This document shows positions 1 through 12,059 of a stretch of DNA of 64,000 bases, piece by piece; within the stretch, counting starts at the first letter, position 1; each line of letters begins with the position of its first letter. Position numbers and translations under genes: made by a program. The notes beneath the pieces were generated by a model that saw only the letters and a list, made by a program, of their open reading frames with translations, had not been told where the DNA came from and did not search any database. The stretch spans positions 9,644,798 through 9,708,797 of the forward strand of contig OZ020260.1 in the NCBI GenBank assembly GCA_963971285.1. Reading direction: 5' to 3'. The stretch comes from Astropecten irregularis. Its lineage: Eukaryota; Echinodermata; Asteroidea; Paxillosida; Astropectinidae.

Positions 1-640
1 ATGATATAATGCTCCCCCTTTGATTTTGTCTCCGTCATTTTTAAATTTTGAAACTAAACCCATTTTTCCGATATTACCACTTTATAAGTTGCATCAAACG
101 TGTCCTCGTACTTGACATGAGCACTACTCCTCATTGAATGATATTTCATGGAGTTGAACAACACTATCCAATAATGAAAATCTATGTCAATCGTTTTGTC
201 CGATTCTCACGATGGATGGGATAAAGTTATCTTTATAACAGTCGCCTTTGCTTGAACATCATTGTTCAATTTGCAACGTGTTTTTGCAAGCATAAATTAA
301 TTAATTACAAAAGTGCATCACAAGAGGGCGCTGTTGTATTATTCCAACAACAGAGAAACGATCGAGCGTGAACGTTAGGTGTTATGCAGTTTATATATCA
401 CACAAAATAATCACATATTGTATATCGCCATCACAGACAACAAAATTGAAGTTTTCAAAAGTTTCATGAAATGGTACGTTCTCCGGGATTACATACATTG
501 AATCAATTCCTGCCAATATTTGAAAAAAAAAATTCAATCATAATGGTAATATCAAAATCGTAGGTCATGTGGTTCTGAAGTTATGGGGCACCAACCTTTT
601 TCCTAAAAACGCTTTTAATTTGCCACTTTGTGTTTTCGGG
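1..640. repeat. Fragment of dispersed repeat shared with 31.6-32.9 kb
   Basis: The start (GATTTTGTCTCCGTCATTTT, then GAAACTAAACCCA and CCGATATTA) recurs at about 31,660. The stretch near 555-620 (ATCAAAATCGTAGGTCATGT, then CACCAA and CCTAAAAACGC) recurs near 32,830, 33,945 and 36,005. This is therefore a diverged copy of the module family described at 31.6-36.3 kb. No reading frame is supported. Confidence 0.75.
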
Positions 641-2073
641 CATTAAAATTGGGGTGGGTGGCAACACGAAGCTAAAAATTAATTGTAATTGCCTTAATTT
701 AATGTTTACAGCTTTTTCTGCGTGTTTTTGAAAGTTTTTGGACAATCACCGTATACGGGGTGCAGACCAGGAAATAGGCCTAGGCCCATTACGGTCCGCG
801 GAGGCCATTAAATTTCTGTATACCTTCAAAATCTTTTCTATGGTGAGCCCTAAGTACGTGGGAAGTCCGACTTGTAGACAAATTGGATGGAACACGATTA
901 CCAGGGGATGGTCTTTCACCTTTGAGCCATTTGGATGAAATCAGGCCTTAAATTCATTTTATTTTTGCCCTGTATGTTGGTCTGTCACCGGTCAATTGGG
1001 CCGTTTTAGGGGTATTTTTCTTTGAATGTACTTTTCGGCAAAAAGTCATGCGTTAACCTATAGGAAATTGAAAAGAAAATGAAAATTGAAGTTTTCACCT
1101 TTATTTTGCCGTATTGGTCGATTGCTTCAGAAACGTCTGAGTATTTTTAATAATTTTTGGGCATTTGGCGTGGAACCCTATGGGAATTTATTTACTGGTC
1201 TGCACCCGTGTACAAACGTTTTCAGGAGAACTATAGTTTGCTGCCCTCTTTCGACAGACTGCTCTAAAAGTTTCTCAATAGCACTGTGCACTTGCGCTAA
1301 AAATAGCACAGAATCTCAGACAAACATTGTAACCGGCCATGCAAAGGTGTGGTGAGTGGGCCAGGGGGTATGGGTGCACGTGCATGCATGGTGTGACGCT
1401 ATTAGTGCGGAACGCTATTGGACACGGCGTGGTAGTTTGAGTACGATTGTGGATGACTATTTGATGTTGTTAGACAAGTTGCTGGCCTGATTGTTAGGAT
1501 AATTGTGGTGAGTATTAAGTTGTCATCTTTTCGTTTGAGTTTGTTTTTTGTTTGGTAGTTGTTCTGTTGTTTGGTGTCCATTTTTTATGAAGATTTATTT
1601 GATGAAATATGTTTGTTGGAAGTATTTTGTGTTTTTTGTGGATCTGTTTGTGTTATTTGTGTACTGAGGTTCTAGGTCTTTAAAAAAATCTGATTTTCTG
1701 GTTGGGGATGGGGACGACTAGGGGGGGGGATGGATTGTGGGAGAATTTGTGAAAGGGATGAATGCTTGCGGCTCCTTTTTCACGCTTTCCTCGTTTAACA
1801 CAAATGATGTGATATATAAATATATATTTCCAGTCCCATACGTTGCTCACTTTTTTTTTTAAATTTGATAGTGCATGCAAATGTATACAATTTTATCTTA
1901 AATGAATAGTTGGAAATCAAATTGAAATGTTAGCTACAAGATAGAGAGAATCATTTGATTCAGGTTTTTTTCATTGTACTTATATTTTGTGTTGTGTTAT
2001 GTTAATTGAAATGTATGTAATTGATCACGTTAAATTGTAATGCGCAAATTGTTTATTGTTTTTATTTTGGCAG
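641..2073. other. Unassigned AT-rich stretch upstream of the RPA-like gene
   Basis: Only short incidental frames are present. It ends in a polypyrimidine-type splice acceptor (TTTATTTTGGCAG, ending 2073) directly before the ATG at 2074. The promoter and a non-coding first exon of the RPA-like gene may lie here, but neither can be located. Confidence 0.4.
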
Positions 2074-2307
2074 ATGGCTTCTTCAATTGATGTCAAATTT
2101 TTGAATGACATGATGAAAGGGCGTGATGTGTGGCGAGCGAGTGCTATTGTACGGGACCTGGATGTAGTTGAAGTAGTTGTATATGGAAATGACGTGGAGA
2201 GGATTACAAGCAGATGTCTTAAAGGCCATTTTTGTAAGATCATGGCGTTTAGTCAGTTCGAGAGAAAGTCTGGTGGGAAAGTGTTACGCTTGAATAACAA
2301 GAGTAGG
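2074..2307 (+). CDS. RPA-like gene, exon 1
   Basis: The ATG follows a CAG acceptor directly. 78 codons are open to a GTATGT donor at 2308 and the exon ends in phase 0. It encodes the first OB-like unit. Confidence 0.6.
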
Positions 2308-5300
2308 GTATGTATGAACATGTTGAAAAGAGTTATAGAATATATGTATAATTGATTTGATTGTGATATATTGAAATTATTTAGAATATCAATATCATTC
2401 CAACAAGGAAGAGAACAAATAGAAGGTTTTTTTATAAATTTAATATTTGATAATTCTGATTATGTTAACAATTAATTAATCTTTATCTCACCTAGTGATG
2501 TGAATAGCTTAAACTCTTTGATTAACCACATTAATTCTTTCCACATGACTATCAAATTATCAATAGAAGTTTCCCACCATGGGGCACAATCCTTGATGTT
2601 ACTGTATCTGCAAGGATCTAGGAGGACACACTAATCACTGACCTGTATTCTAAGCCCACAGATACCCACCAATACCTCCATGCCATTAGCTGGCACCCCA
2701 AGCACTGCAAGACTGGTATAGCGTACTAGAAGTATTTGTTCTAATGACTCAAATTTCTTCAGACATACACAGGTCCCACCCACTATACTAATGATGTTTC
2801 TTCTCCCTTTCAGCATGGTACATGCTCAGCCAGGACCATTATGAGTTTGATTCTGTCACAGGCAATGGCTCCACCCCATAAGATTTAAGGGATTAGGCCG
2901 GAAAAAAAGTTGTTGTGTTGGCCTCAAGTGGAAAAATAAAAATTTTGGGTCGGTCGGTTGGTCGATTTTTCTCCTTTTTTTTTTTGGCTGACTTTCAAAC
3001 ATTATTTTAAGAATAAATACTGTGTCGTTTATAATATAATAAAATCAACTGTCTTGGGTCGTTTTGAGGAGACACGCTTTATTACTGCTACATCTTATAT
3101 TTTCTGTCAAAAATTGGGAGTTTTTATACTTTAGGACTCGGAGAAAAGGAGAAAATAAGAAAGAAGAAACCCCGTCCCAAAGTTTTGGTATTTTATGGTC
3201 GGTCGCAACAATTGTTTTTTCGCCATATCACCTGCACTTCATTTAATGTCATTTCCCAGGGTATGCAACATATGGCATGTAGTGAAATGATGCACAGGTC
3301 CACTGTCAAGTACACAATTTCTGATATGATTTTGCAGGGTTTTGATTCAAAACCTTGCAAAATCATATCAGAAATTTTTGAAATTTTGAAACCGGATGGC
3401 AAGATTTTAAGCGGGAGCCCGTGAATCCGTTTTTGATGCACAGCACTAGTTTTGAATCCGATGGCTATCGCGGCAGGGAGAAAGTATGGATGAAAATTTG
3501 ATGTTTTCACCAAATGAAATGACTAATATTTATGTCTTGTATTTTTGTACATGGATGTTAAAGGCAATTAATTGTTTACAGTATTTTTTTCTGTACAGGG
3601 AATTAGGCTTGGGCGGTTCCGTGTGGAATCGCGATTCCAAAATGGGAACCGGAACCGCGAGTCCAATTTTGAGTGGAACCGGGTACCCACCTCTCCGCGA
3701 TTCCAACACCCAACGCCCGGTTCCGAGATAATGAGGCCCGATTCCAAGGCCTGAGTCATTATGCGATTCCAAAGTGAAGCCCGATTCCGAGCGCGAGCGA
3801 GTGAAACCCGATTCCTTACACACACAAGGCACTTGCATGTGCAGTCACCCCACAGTGCATAGGCAATGCACGCTGAACACAGCTACCTTGCGCACGTGTT
3901 CATCCTATCTTATCTGAGAGCGTGATTTCCGAGAATATTGTGGCCCCATAACATGGATAGTTTTAAGACAACCACTTCTCATTGTCTGCACGTACATCTA
4001 CACAGACCACAACCATGACAACAGGGAGCATTAAGTTAACATAATAATTCCGCGGGGCCCCTGACCATGGATAATTTTATAACCAAAGATCATACAAAAG
4101 AAGGCTCTCGAACATGCACGCGGTGCAGTGCGGACTGACCGCGTGCTCGGTCTTCATGTAATTGTGCCAGGCGTTTTTCTAGAATGTCATAATTTTGACA
4201 AGGTCATGTCAACAAAGCACAGATATTAAAATGTAGTGTCTTCCAACTTTGTTCCAAGTTCGTACTATTTCAGAATGTTTTTATTTGATTGGAATATTTC
4301 GGAATGTTTTCTTTCCTCCATGTTTAAATATTGTTACCGGTTCGGCGGTTCCATGATTAGAATATTTTACGATTGGCATCAGTATTTTAACAATTTAATT
4401 ATAAATAAGTGTTTGTCCACTATCCATATTAATACATGTATTTTTATATAGAAAGGTTATTTGTATAGTAACATCGTAAGTCTTTTTTCCCAATAAAAAA
4501 AATCCCCCACCAACTCCCTTCCAACGACCCATGCTGAACACGGACCCAGTTATAGTTTATCACAAGTCCGCTGTGCTCTGGAGCCGGCTCCAACGATTCC
4601 GAAAATTCTGGAACCGCCCAAGCCTACAGGGAATATTTTTTTCTCCTTTTGAACCCCTTTCGTTTGCCTAGTGGACATATACCTTCTTCCTTTCTCTTTT
4701 ACCTTTATTTTAATCCCAACTCACCTTCCCCATTCTTCACATGTCCATTGTCCACCCACCTCCCCTCTTAATTGTGCCTACTTTTGCATTAAATTGTAGC
4801 TTAATTGATATGTTTGATTATGTTTGGCTTGTAGCCTTTGATAAAAATCTTGCTGGGATTGAAATGTGCAGGCCTTCCAGCTCTAAGAAAGATGTTGTTT
4901 TGTATTTCATTTATCATATGTAAAGTGCTTCTTTTTTGTATATCTATAATGATTTTTTTCCTTATATTGATGTAGGTGTATGTGACTGGATCGTTCGAGA
5001 TCCCCGAAGACGTAGAAAAGTCGTTCTACCATGCTCCAACTGTATCCATCTGCGAAGCTCTAGCTTCACCGGCAAATCGCAGGATTAGCTTGAAGGGGGA
5101 AATTGATAGTGTAAGTATCATTGTTTTTTGGTATATTTTGTGAATAATGTACATCACATTTTTGTGGCTCTTTTGATAAATGGCATTATAGTTTTCCTTT
5201 CCCTTATAGTTTTGGGACTTGTCTTATTACAATCCCTCTTTTTTTTCCTTCAGATTTCACCTGTGAAGGAAGGTTTGAATTGGAAGCGACGTGATGTTGA

Positions 5301-6908
5301 TTTGGTGGACAATGATACAGGCAGTAAAATAAGGGTCAAACTGTGGAATGATAGTTGCAACTTGGCTATTCCTAGCGATGGCACCGTGGAGATCGAGAAT
5401 GTGACAACCTCGACTTTCAACGGTGTGGTTTCAGTGGATTGTACGACGGAATCTTCTGTACATGTAAGTTAAATTGAGCGTTTGATATTATGGGTGTGTT
5501 TATGGTTGTTTTGTTTGTTGCAGGAGCTGGATTTTATCATGTTTTGAAATGTTTCATGCAATTGTTTCATTTGGTCTTTCAATTAGGTTCTGGACGTGTT
5601 GGACAAGGTGACTAACAACGTGATATTGACAGGATTCGATCCATCGTGGTAAGTAATTGTACATCATGTATTGACAATGAGAAAACTGTATAGAGGAACG
5701 ATTTTTATCACACAGAATGAATGAGTCAGTTGATGAATAAGTGAATTTGAAAATCAAAACGTGATGAAAGAATAATTGTCTGGAACAGGATTTGAATCGT
5801 CATCCTGTATATTGTACAAACACTTTATTAATCAAGGTATTGAGCCCTACGGTAAGTTTGATTAGTTATTTATCTTTGTTTGTTTGGCTGTAAGAAGGTT
5901 GAGATTTTTTGGGACACCATTAACGTATGTCCGGATAGCTTATTTCATTGTTTGAGCGCTTGAAGGGTTTTGTGGAGGTCTCTTTTGTGGAAGTTTTTGT
6001 TTCATTATTGAATGATTTTAATTCTAGTCAGTTTGTTTTGTGTTTATTTGATGATAACAATTAAATAATCATAGTTTCTGTAAATAAGAGAACTATAGTT
6101 ATGTGATGGTTTGTTGTCTCATTTGGAGTTTTTTTTTGTCACAAGTACTATGAGGTACTTTTGTTTGTTTAAGATTAAATTATTAAATGAGATTGGGTTT
6201 TGGGAGCGTTTCAACGATTGTTGTTCCAAAATGGAAAATGTTTTCAGGAGTGTTAAATCAAAGATTGATGTTGTTCCAAAATCGAAAAAGAGAATGTACT
6301 TGGTAAGTCAGTAAGAAAGTCATTCTTTGTAATATATTTTCTTGTGTTATTAATACTTAAATACTATTGGATTTGCTTATGTTTTTTTTTTCTTTTTGGA
6401 TGTAGTGATCCAGTTGAACTTGTGACTGTGACCAACAATGTGCTTCTTGTAGAGAGAAGTGTGTTGCAACAGATGCTTGGGGATGACATAACATGCTTGG
6501 AGAAAGAACTTCCTTTGGAATGTGTTGTTTCTTATTATGCCAATTCTAAGAACAACATTATTGAATTGGAACGTGCTGATGGGTATGTTATTTTGTTGAT
6601 GTGTTAAACATATTTCATTTGCTGATCCTATTGTTTGCAGATGCAATGTTTGCATTTATAATACTGCATTCATGTCAAAGGCAATTATGTGTATTGTCAC
6701 GTGTATTTGTTGGTTCATGGAAGTTTGGTCATGGGGGATGGGTTATGTTGCACGTTCACAAGTACACACTAAAAACTGTGACTATTTGGGTCGTTCTTTT
6801 AATCACGACCCAAATAATTCTGCTTTTTGTTTTGTTTACACAGGTCAAAAAGTGCGACTCAAATTGGATTTCTTAATCAAACTGTGCATGCTTGATTCTA
6901 ACGTGTAA
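2074..6908 (+). CDS. Replication-protein-A-like OB-fold single-strand DNA-binding protein (six-exon model)
   Basis: Model: exons 2074-2307, 4976-5110, 5254-5463, 5587-5648, 6406-6582 and 6641-6908, with phases that join into about 361 residues. Exons 1-2 encode an OB-like unit (about residues 40-100, with SRCLKGHFCKIMAF and KSRVYVTGSFEIP). Exons 2-4 encode a clearer RPA-type OB fold: ISLKGEIDS, then DLVDNDTGSKIRVKLWND, VEIENV and FNGVVSVDCTTES, the usual strand pattern of RPA70 DNA-binding domains. Exon 6 opens with a C-x2-C (CNVC) that may belong to a zinc ribbon. By family, such proteins bind ssDNA in replication and repair, and RPA-like genes are also known as passengers of Helitrons. A hAT-type element sits in intron 1 and a MITE overlaps the end of exon 6, so the true 3' end is uncertain. 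Exons 1-4 are well supported; exons 5-6 are weaker, and an alternative short exon (6248-6302) exists. Confidence 0.55.
3316..3376. repeat. Near-perfect hairpin, 28-bp arms
   Basis: Arms 3316-3343 and 3349-3376 are inverse complements with one mismatch, around a 5-nt loop (GATTC). It lies in intron 1 of the RPA-like gene. It may be a small foldback element; the size and near-perfect pairing also resemble a small-RNA precursor, but nothing else supports that. Confidence 0.7.
3604..4626. mobile_element. Non-autonomous hAT-type element
   Basis: The terminal inverted repeat TAGGCTTGGGCGGTTCC (3604-3620) matches GGAACCGCCCAAGCCTA (4610-4626). A perfect 8-bp target duplication CAGGGAAT flanks it (3596-3603 and 4627-4634). 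8-bp duplications and a TIR of this type are hallmarks of hAT elements. The 1.0-kb interior has no transposase frame. It is inserted in intron 1 of the RPA-like gene, and its left part is rich in GATTCC/GGAACC words. Confidence 0.9.
4976..5110 (+). CDS. RPA-like gene, exon 2
   Basis: The TTGATGTAG acceptor ends at 4975 and a GTAAGT donor starts at 5111. It has 45 codons, phase 0 at both ends, and joins the first OB unit to the start of the second (RRISLKGEIDS). Confidence 0.6.
5254..5463 (+). CDS. RPA-like gene, exon 3 (core OB fold)
   Basis: A strong polypyrimidine tract with CAG ends at 5253 and a GTAAGT donor starts at 5464. It has 70 codons in phase 0. It carries DLVDNDTGSKIRVKLWND and VEIENV...FNGVVSV...TTES, the best-conserved part of an RPA-type OB fold. 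Confidence 0.65.
5587..5648 (+). CDS. RPA-like gene, exon 4
   Basis: The acceptor AATTAG ends at 5586 and the donor GTAAGT starts at 5649. The 62 nt end in phase 2 and encode VLDVLDKVTNNVILTGFDPS, continuing the end of the OB fold. Confidence 0.5.
6406..6582 (+). CDS. RPA-like gene, exon 5 (tentative)
   Basis: The acceptor GATGTAG ends at 6405 and the donor GTATGT starts at 6583. The phase matches exon 4 directly. It encodes about 59 residues starting DPVELVTVTNNVLL with no clear domain. Joining via the alternative exon 6248-6302 would hit an immediate stop. Confidence 0.4.
6641..6908 (+). CDS. RPA-like gene, terminal exon (tentative)
   Basis: The acceptor TTGTTTGCAG ends at 6640 and the phase fits exon 5. 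It starts with CNVC, a possible zinc-ligand pair. From about 6745 the frame runs into a MITE, so the natural C-terminus may be earlier or replaced. Confidence 0.3.
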
Positions 6909-7155
6909 CACATGATCAATGGCAACTGCTTAGCAGTGCCTTACATGATATGGGATATAGTACATGGTATATTTTGGTCATTGTTCACACAGGAAATATT
7001 TGTGACTATTTGCTAAATGGCATAATTATTATTAGTGCGAAGTTGAATTTTGGTCAAAATTGTGCTCCAATTTTTTTTACATAAATAAGCGGGATTATTT
7101 GGGTTGCATTTCAAATTGTGTCCCAAATAATTGCTCTTTCTTGGTGTGTGTGAGC
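6745..7155. mobile_element. Foldback MITE related to the 63.0-63.4 kb element
   Basis: The left end (GCACGTTCACAAGTACACAC, then GTGACTATTTGGGTCG) and right end (CCCAAATAATTGCTC...TTGGTGTGTGTGAGC) are diverged inverted repeats. The same sequence makes the TIR at 63,026-63,356. Internal CACGACCCAAATA copies pair with the ends. Confidence 0.6.
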
Positions 7156-8305
7156 AAGACTAATATGTGACATGATTTGTTTGGTCAATTGTTAACACTG
7201 GAGTTTCTTTTCTTTTGAATATTATGATGAAAAATGTTGGAAATAAAATATTAATTTTGCGAATGAAATTTTGGCTTTTTTATACATTGTGTTAGAGTTG
7301 CAATTGGCAGGTCAATTTATAGAAAAGACATGCAGTCTAATTAATGATGGAAATTAAGTGTTCCATTAAGATTTAATCAAATGGTATGTGTTTTTTAAAT
7401 TGTTAAATACATGTATGAGTAATTTAATGTATATTTTTTCATTTCATTTATGTATAGATTGGATGACCATACTGATTGTAAGGAGTGAAAGATGCTGCTG
7501 CAGGTGTGCTGATTAATCAATGTATGGAAAGTTCCTTTTGTTGAAATTAAGGTTAGCAAAATGGTATTTTGTTCAAGTTAGTTTTTTGTAATGTAACGAT
7601 GTTGTTGTTTTTTGGTATATTTTTGGTATTAGTTTTTTGTAGGTTGTAATTATTTTTTTCAGCAATGTCTAGAAATAGTGGTTGAGAGAAGTGTTACATT
7701 TTTGGCCTTGATATCAAGTTTGGGTAACAATGAAAACAGTAATTATACGATAATTTGAAATTAGAATTTATTTACATTATTCTTTGGTAAGTTGCAATTA
7801 TCAGATTATCAGATAATTATATTTATCAGAGCAGGTACTAATTTTGCAGGTTAATTTTGTGGACTTTACCATATGCACTCTGGTGTCATGCGCATTGCCT
7901 TCCAGTCTCTTTTTCTTTAGGTGCGCCTCTGTGTATTTTCAACATCTTATTTTCATAATTATTGTGCATATGTTTTTTGTATTGATTTTAGTGTAATGTA
8001 ATGGGGTTTGTTCTGTTGTTTAAAGACAGTATTTTTTAATTTAAGAACAAGTTCAAGACACTTGGATTACTTTTTTGGATGCAGAGAAATGCCTGAAATA
8101 GCTAATAATATTTCACAATGCATTTCATATCATTGCCAAGTTGAGTGAGAAATGGGACAGACACATTTGTTGATATTGTTTATGGTTTTATTGTGATGTA
8201 TTTAAATTTTATTGCTGTGAAATACAAACGAAAATATTTGAGGAAGATAAATGATAACCGCTATTGATGTTTGTGTGGTTGATCTGTGCAAATCAAAGAA
8301 TGATT
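7156..8305. other. AT-rich stretch with no recognised feature
   Basis: Very AT-rich, with T-runs and no frame longer than about 60 codons. No convincing exon continues the RPA-like gene here. Confidence 0.4.
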
Positions 8306-8443
8306 AATGGGAGACTTTTGAGAACCAGTCTTCAAGCCAACAGCACACGCGCATGCACAACAGCGCAGGCGCAAAACAACGCGCGCATGCTCACAATTGC
8401 GTGCGCAGTTGACATGAAGATCGATTCTCAAAAGTCTCCCATT
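8306..8443. mobile_element. Small TIR MITE (138 bp)
   Basis: AATGGGAGACTTTTGAGA (8306-8323) is the exact inverse complement of the right end (8426-8443). The interior is GC-rich and made of GCGC/CATGC words, unlike its surroundings. No coding capacity. Confidence 0.75.
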
Positions 8444-10527
8444 GCTATCTTTTTTTTCAGTTGCAGTTAAGTCAGTTTTATGATATCAATGTGTGAAATC
8501 TAGTTTTACTGGGTAATTTTCATTGTTTCTTGATAATTTTGTTTGGTTATTGTTTTTTGATATTGTCATTTACATTCTGTTTTGGATTTTTTTTTGTACA
8601 TCATTTAAAATTGGCCATTACTTTGGTTGGCCATGAGTTTAGTGTGGTACCATACGGGGTTAGGTTTATTAGGTTTTGTGATAGTGTAGTTTTTTTTATT
8701 TATATTGAAGTAGTTAAGATTTTTTGAGAAAGTTATTTATATGTCTGTTTGATGTTATGACATTGTGGCACATTTTGTTGCTGATGAGCCTTTATAAGGG
8801 CAATTGTGGGACGTAAATCAAGTTATATGCATTAGGTAGAAATGGAAATTTGTTTGTAATATGTTTCAGGAACATTGTGTCATTAGAAAACATATTGGTG
8901 CTCATGATTTGGCCTAGACATTTGCGAATTATATTAAATTGGGCAAGTATTGTAGCAGCTAATTATTGTTCAGGGATATTTTGTGGCGTTCTCAAATTTA
9001 TGTTTGGTGCACGTGTGCTAGGAGGTAAACTTTTTCTTTGCGATTGATGGGGTGAACTTTTGATGTTTGAGTGATAGAAATATGCGCATCACTTTTCTTG
9101 TAATTTCAGTGTAGTGGGTTTATTAATTAGAACTGAGTGTGAAATACAACACTAGAGTAATTATCAGTGTTTTTTGTTGATTTGGTTTTTTTTATCGTTA
9201 TTCTAATTTCTATTGAAGTGCATGGGCATGTACAAATTGCTATAAATTTGGTTTGTCATGAATGTGAAATGGGTTAAGATTGATTTTTTAAATTGATTGA
9301 TGTTAAATTTGTAGTATTTATTTTTCAAGTTGTATAATTAAACCAGTTTTATTAGGACACTTTACAGGACAAGATTTAAATGCTTTTTTGCAGGGAACTT
9401 TTCAGTGATTATCGTTTGATGCCTTTTTGATATTTGGTTTGTGTTATTGTTCTGGATCTTTCCATGAGTTGAGTGTGGAACGGAGTGAAGATGATTAAGT
9501 TTTGTGATAGTGTAGTGATTTTACATTGAAGGATGTAATATAATCTATATCGTGGATTAACAATAATCAAGGCAAATGTTTTGAAATTCATGGATGGTTG
9601 TGAGTTTAAAATGGTGGGAGTCATCATGTACCTGTAATGTGCTTCAGGACGGAGAGCGTGTCAATATATCCTTATCAAACGTAATGTTCGTGTACATACA
9701 TAATTTCATAATAAATTGGGCTTGATTCTTTTATGATATGGGAAAAATCCTTATGTTTAGAAGCAAATTTTTCAATTTTATTTTTAACTATTGGTATGCA
9801 AAAACAATTGGAGGAATAATAAACCAAAATTGTTATTGAAAATAGAAATATTGTGTTTGTGTATTGTTGTTTTTGTAGTTTACCTTAATTGGGCGAGACA
9901 TTTTTGTGCTGAACAAATTTTTGTGCTTAACAGTTTTATGAAATTGGCCCCATGATGCATTATAGAATTTTAACCTCCATGTTTAAACCAGTGCACCGGT
10001 GCGCATTGACTAAAAATTTGACGCTATGACCGGTGGTCTAAACTCCACGGATGTGTTTACATGTACACTGTACATCCACATGTACATGTACATGTACACC
10101 CACATGTACTTGAGTCCACGTGGGTTTGGAGTAGGATACAGGCCGCCCTCATTGAAAACAAATAAATATAATTCAATAGGAAATCATGAATTATTCATAT
10201 TTTTGACTCGCCTACCTACTAAAGGAAACAAATTCATCCGGTAATAATATTGGCGGCCAAATGTTGCAGAATATTTGTTTTTCTTGAAAAAATTGTGATT
10301 AAATAAATCATCTTAGTCAATTTGTAGAACCTGTAAGAAATAAATATTACCATTGTTTTTGTTGTGTTTATTACATTCTGCAATTTATTAGAATGTTTAT
10401 TGCACGTTGTGTAGAAATATTTTGCTTGGCTTTGTTGGCTCACCATAGTTTCTGGTATGTTGGTGGGCAAACGATGGAGAGTGTCATCATTGCGCAACGG
10501 ATAATCAGACTTGTGCGGGTATCTTCT
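8444..10527. other. AT-rich stretch with a degenerate duplication
   Basis: No gene is recognised. A segment near 8630-8710 (GCCATGAGTTTAGTGTGG, then GTTTTGTGATAGTGTAGT) is repeated in diverged form near 9460-9530. An ACATGT-rich tract lies at 10,060-10,110. Otherwise nothing is seen. Confidence 0.4.
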
Positions 10528-11499
10528 TAGTGTTGGTTCCAAGTCTTGGTTCACCAATGGTTCCGCGCGGCGGATATTGGAGAACTCTGTCAGACTTTTG
10601 GATCGTCACGAAGGTCTTGGATATTTTGTAAAGCGATGTTTAACTTTTTCTTTACTTTTCGTCGAATCTCCCTTGGATTTCCAAGGGAGCCAATCAGCGA
10701 GCGAGTTTGAGCTCACATCATGAATTATTCATGTGAGACAAACATTATTGACCGTAGGTGTATTTATGTACGTTCGATGGTCTGGGGCCTATGTCACGCT
10801 GCATATCATATGCAGTATATTTTATAAACTTTTCGGGGAAAGATTTTGAGGACTGTACTGTATGTACTACGCAATTCAACGGGCGTTTAATGGCAGTGCA
10901 TATTCTATGCCGTCTAGCTCACCGACGAGCTAGCGGCCGTCAGTCGCGCTGTCGGCATGAATTGGTGGCCTCAACATGGTGCGTTATTTGTGGAAAGCAG
11001 TTAATTTCTTGCAAAAATTACATTTCACTTAGATCTAAATAAATGTACCAGGAAAAAAAAAATAAGTCCTAGAGTTTTCAATGATCACAAATTTACAACC
11101 CCAAGAGGTAGAAACGATATGTTTTGGCAACACCTGCCGCCCACAAGTGAAACATGGTGGAAGGAAAACAGAAGTACAAAACATGTGATTTAAATTAAAT
11201 GATTTGGTAACGTTGAAATGATTTCGTACCGTTTAAACGATTTTGTATCGTTATAACGTCATATGTTAATTTTTTTTTAACGCTTTTATTTTCTCAATTT
11301 AATTTCGTATTCGCAAAATCATTTCGTATTCGTATCGTTCAAAACGATTTTGTATCATTGAAATGATAACGTCATGTTGTATCGTTGAAATAATTTCATT
11401 TTCTTGATTTTATTTTCACAATTACAAACAACATGAAAAAAGTTTGGTCTAAACTGAAGAAAAAACGGCCAACCGGTTTACAAACTATATACATGTACA

Positions 11500-11576
11500 T
11501 GTTGTTGGTTGGCGTACGAGTTGGTTGGCGCACAAGTTGGTCGGCGTACGAGTTGGTTGGCATACGAGTCGGCCGA
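11500..11576. repeat. Minisatellite, about 16-bp unit
   Basis: Tandem variants of GGCGTACGAGTTGGTT. A second array of the same unit is at about 61,930-62,050, at the same place in the related element. Confidence 0.7.
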
Positions 11577-12059
11577 CGTAGGAAATATGTAAACTTTATG
11601 CTGCACTTTTTATCCATGTTTTGCCTGTTTAACCTTATATACAGACTGAGGTAACAAACAAAAAAGATAACAGAAATAAAACTAGATGTGTTTGTTGACA
11701 AACACTGAGCTGTTTCGCGTATGTTTTTATAAATAATATGAAAAACAAACATGAACGCAATTGGCCCAGTACAGAGAAATAGCGGTGTTTTAATTGTCAT
11801 AAACAACTACATGTATCAGGAGCGTCGTCACTCGTCCACCCATACTCGTACACTGTATACAAATTGGTGTACACAGTACACATGCCCATGAGAAACACAG
11901 AATAGCCGAGTCTATTATAGACCAGCGCGCGTAGTATGTATGGTTGTGCATATGGGCGGTGGAAAAAACAAAATGATTGATTTTCTAGCTATGTCGTGCT
12001 CCGTTCACGTGTACACAATTGGCGCACTACTATAGATAGCCATATCAGCGGTCCAAAAA

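Noticed and set aside
11396..11806. 136-codon minus-strand frame
   Set aside because: It crosses a minisatellite inside a transposon and shows no domain.
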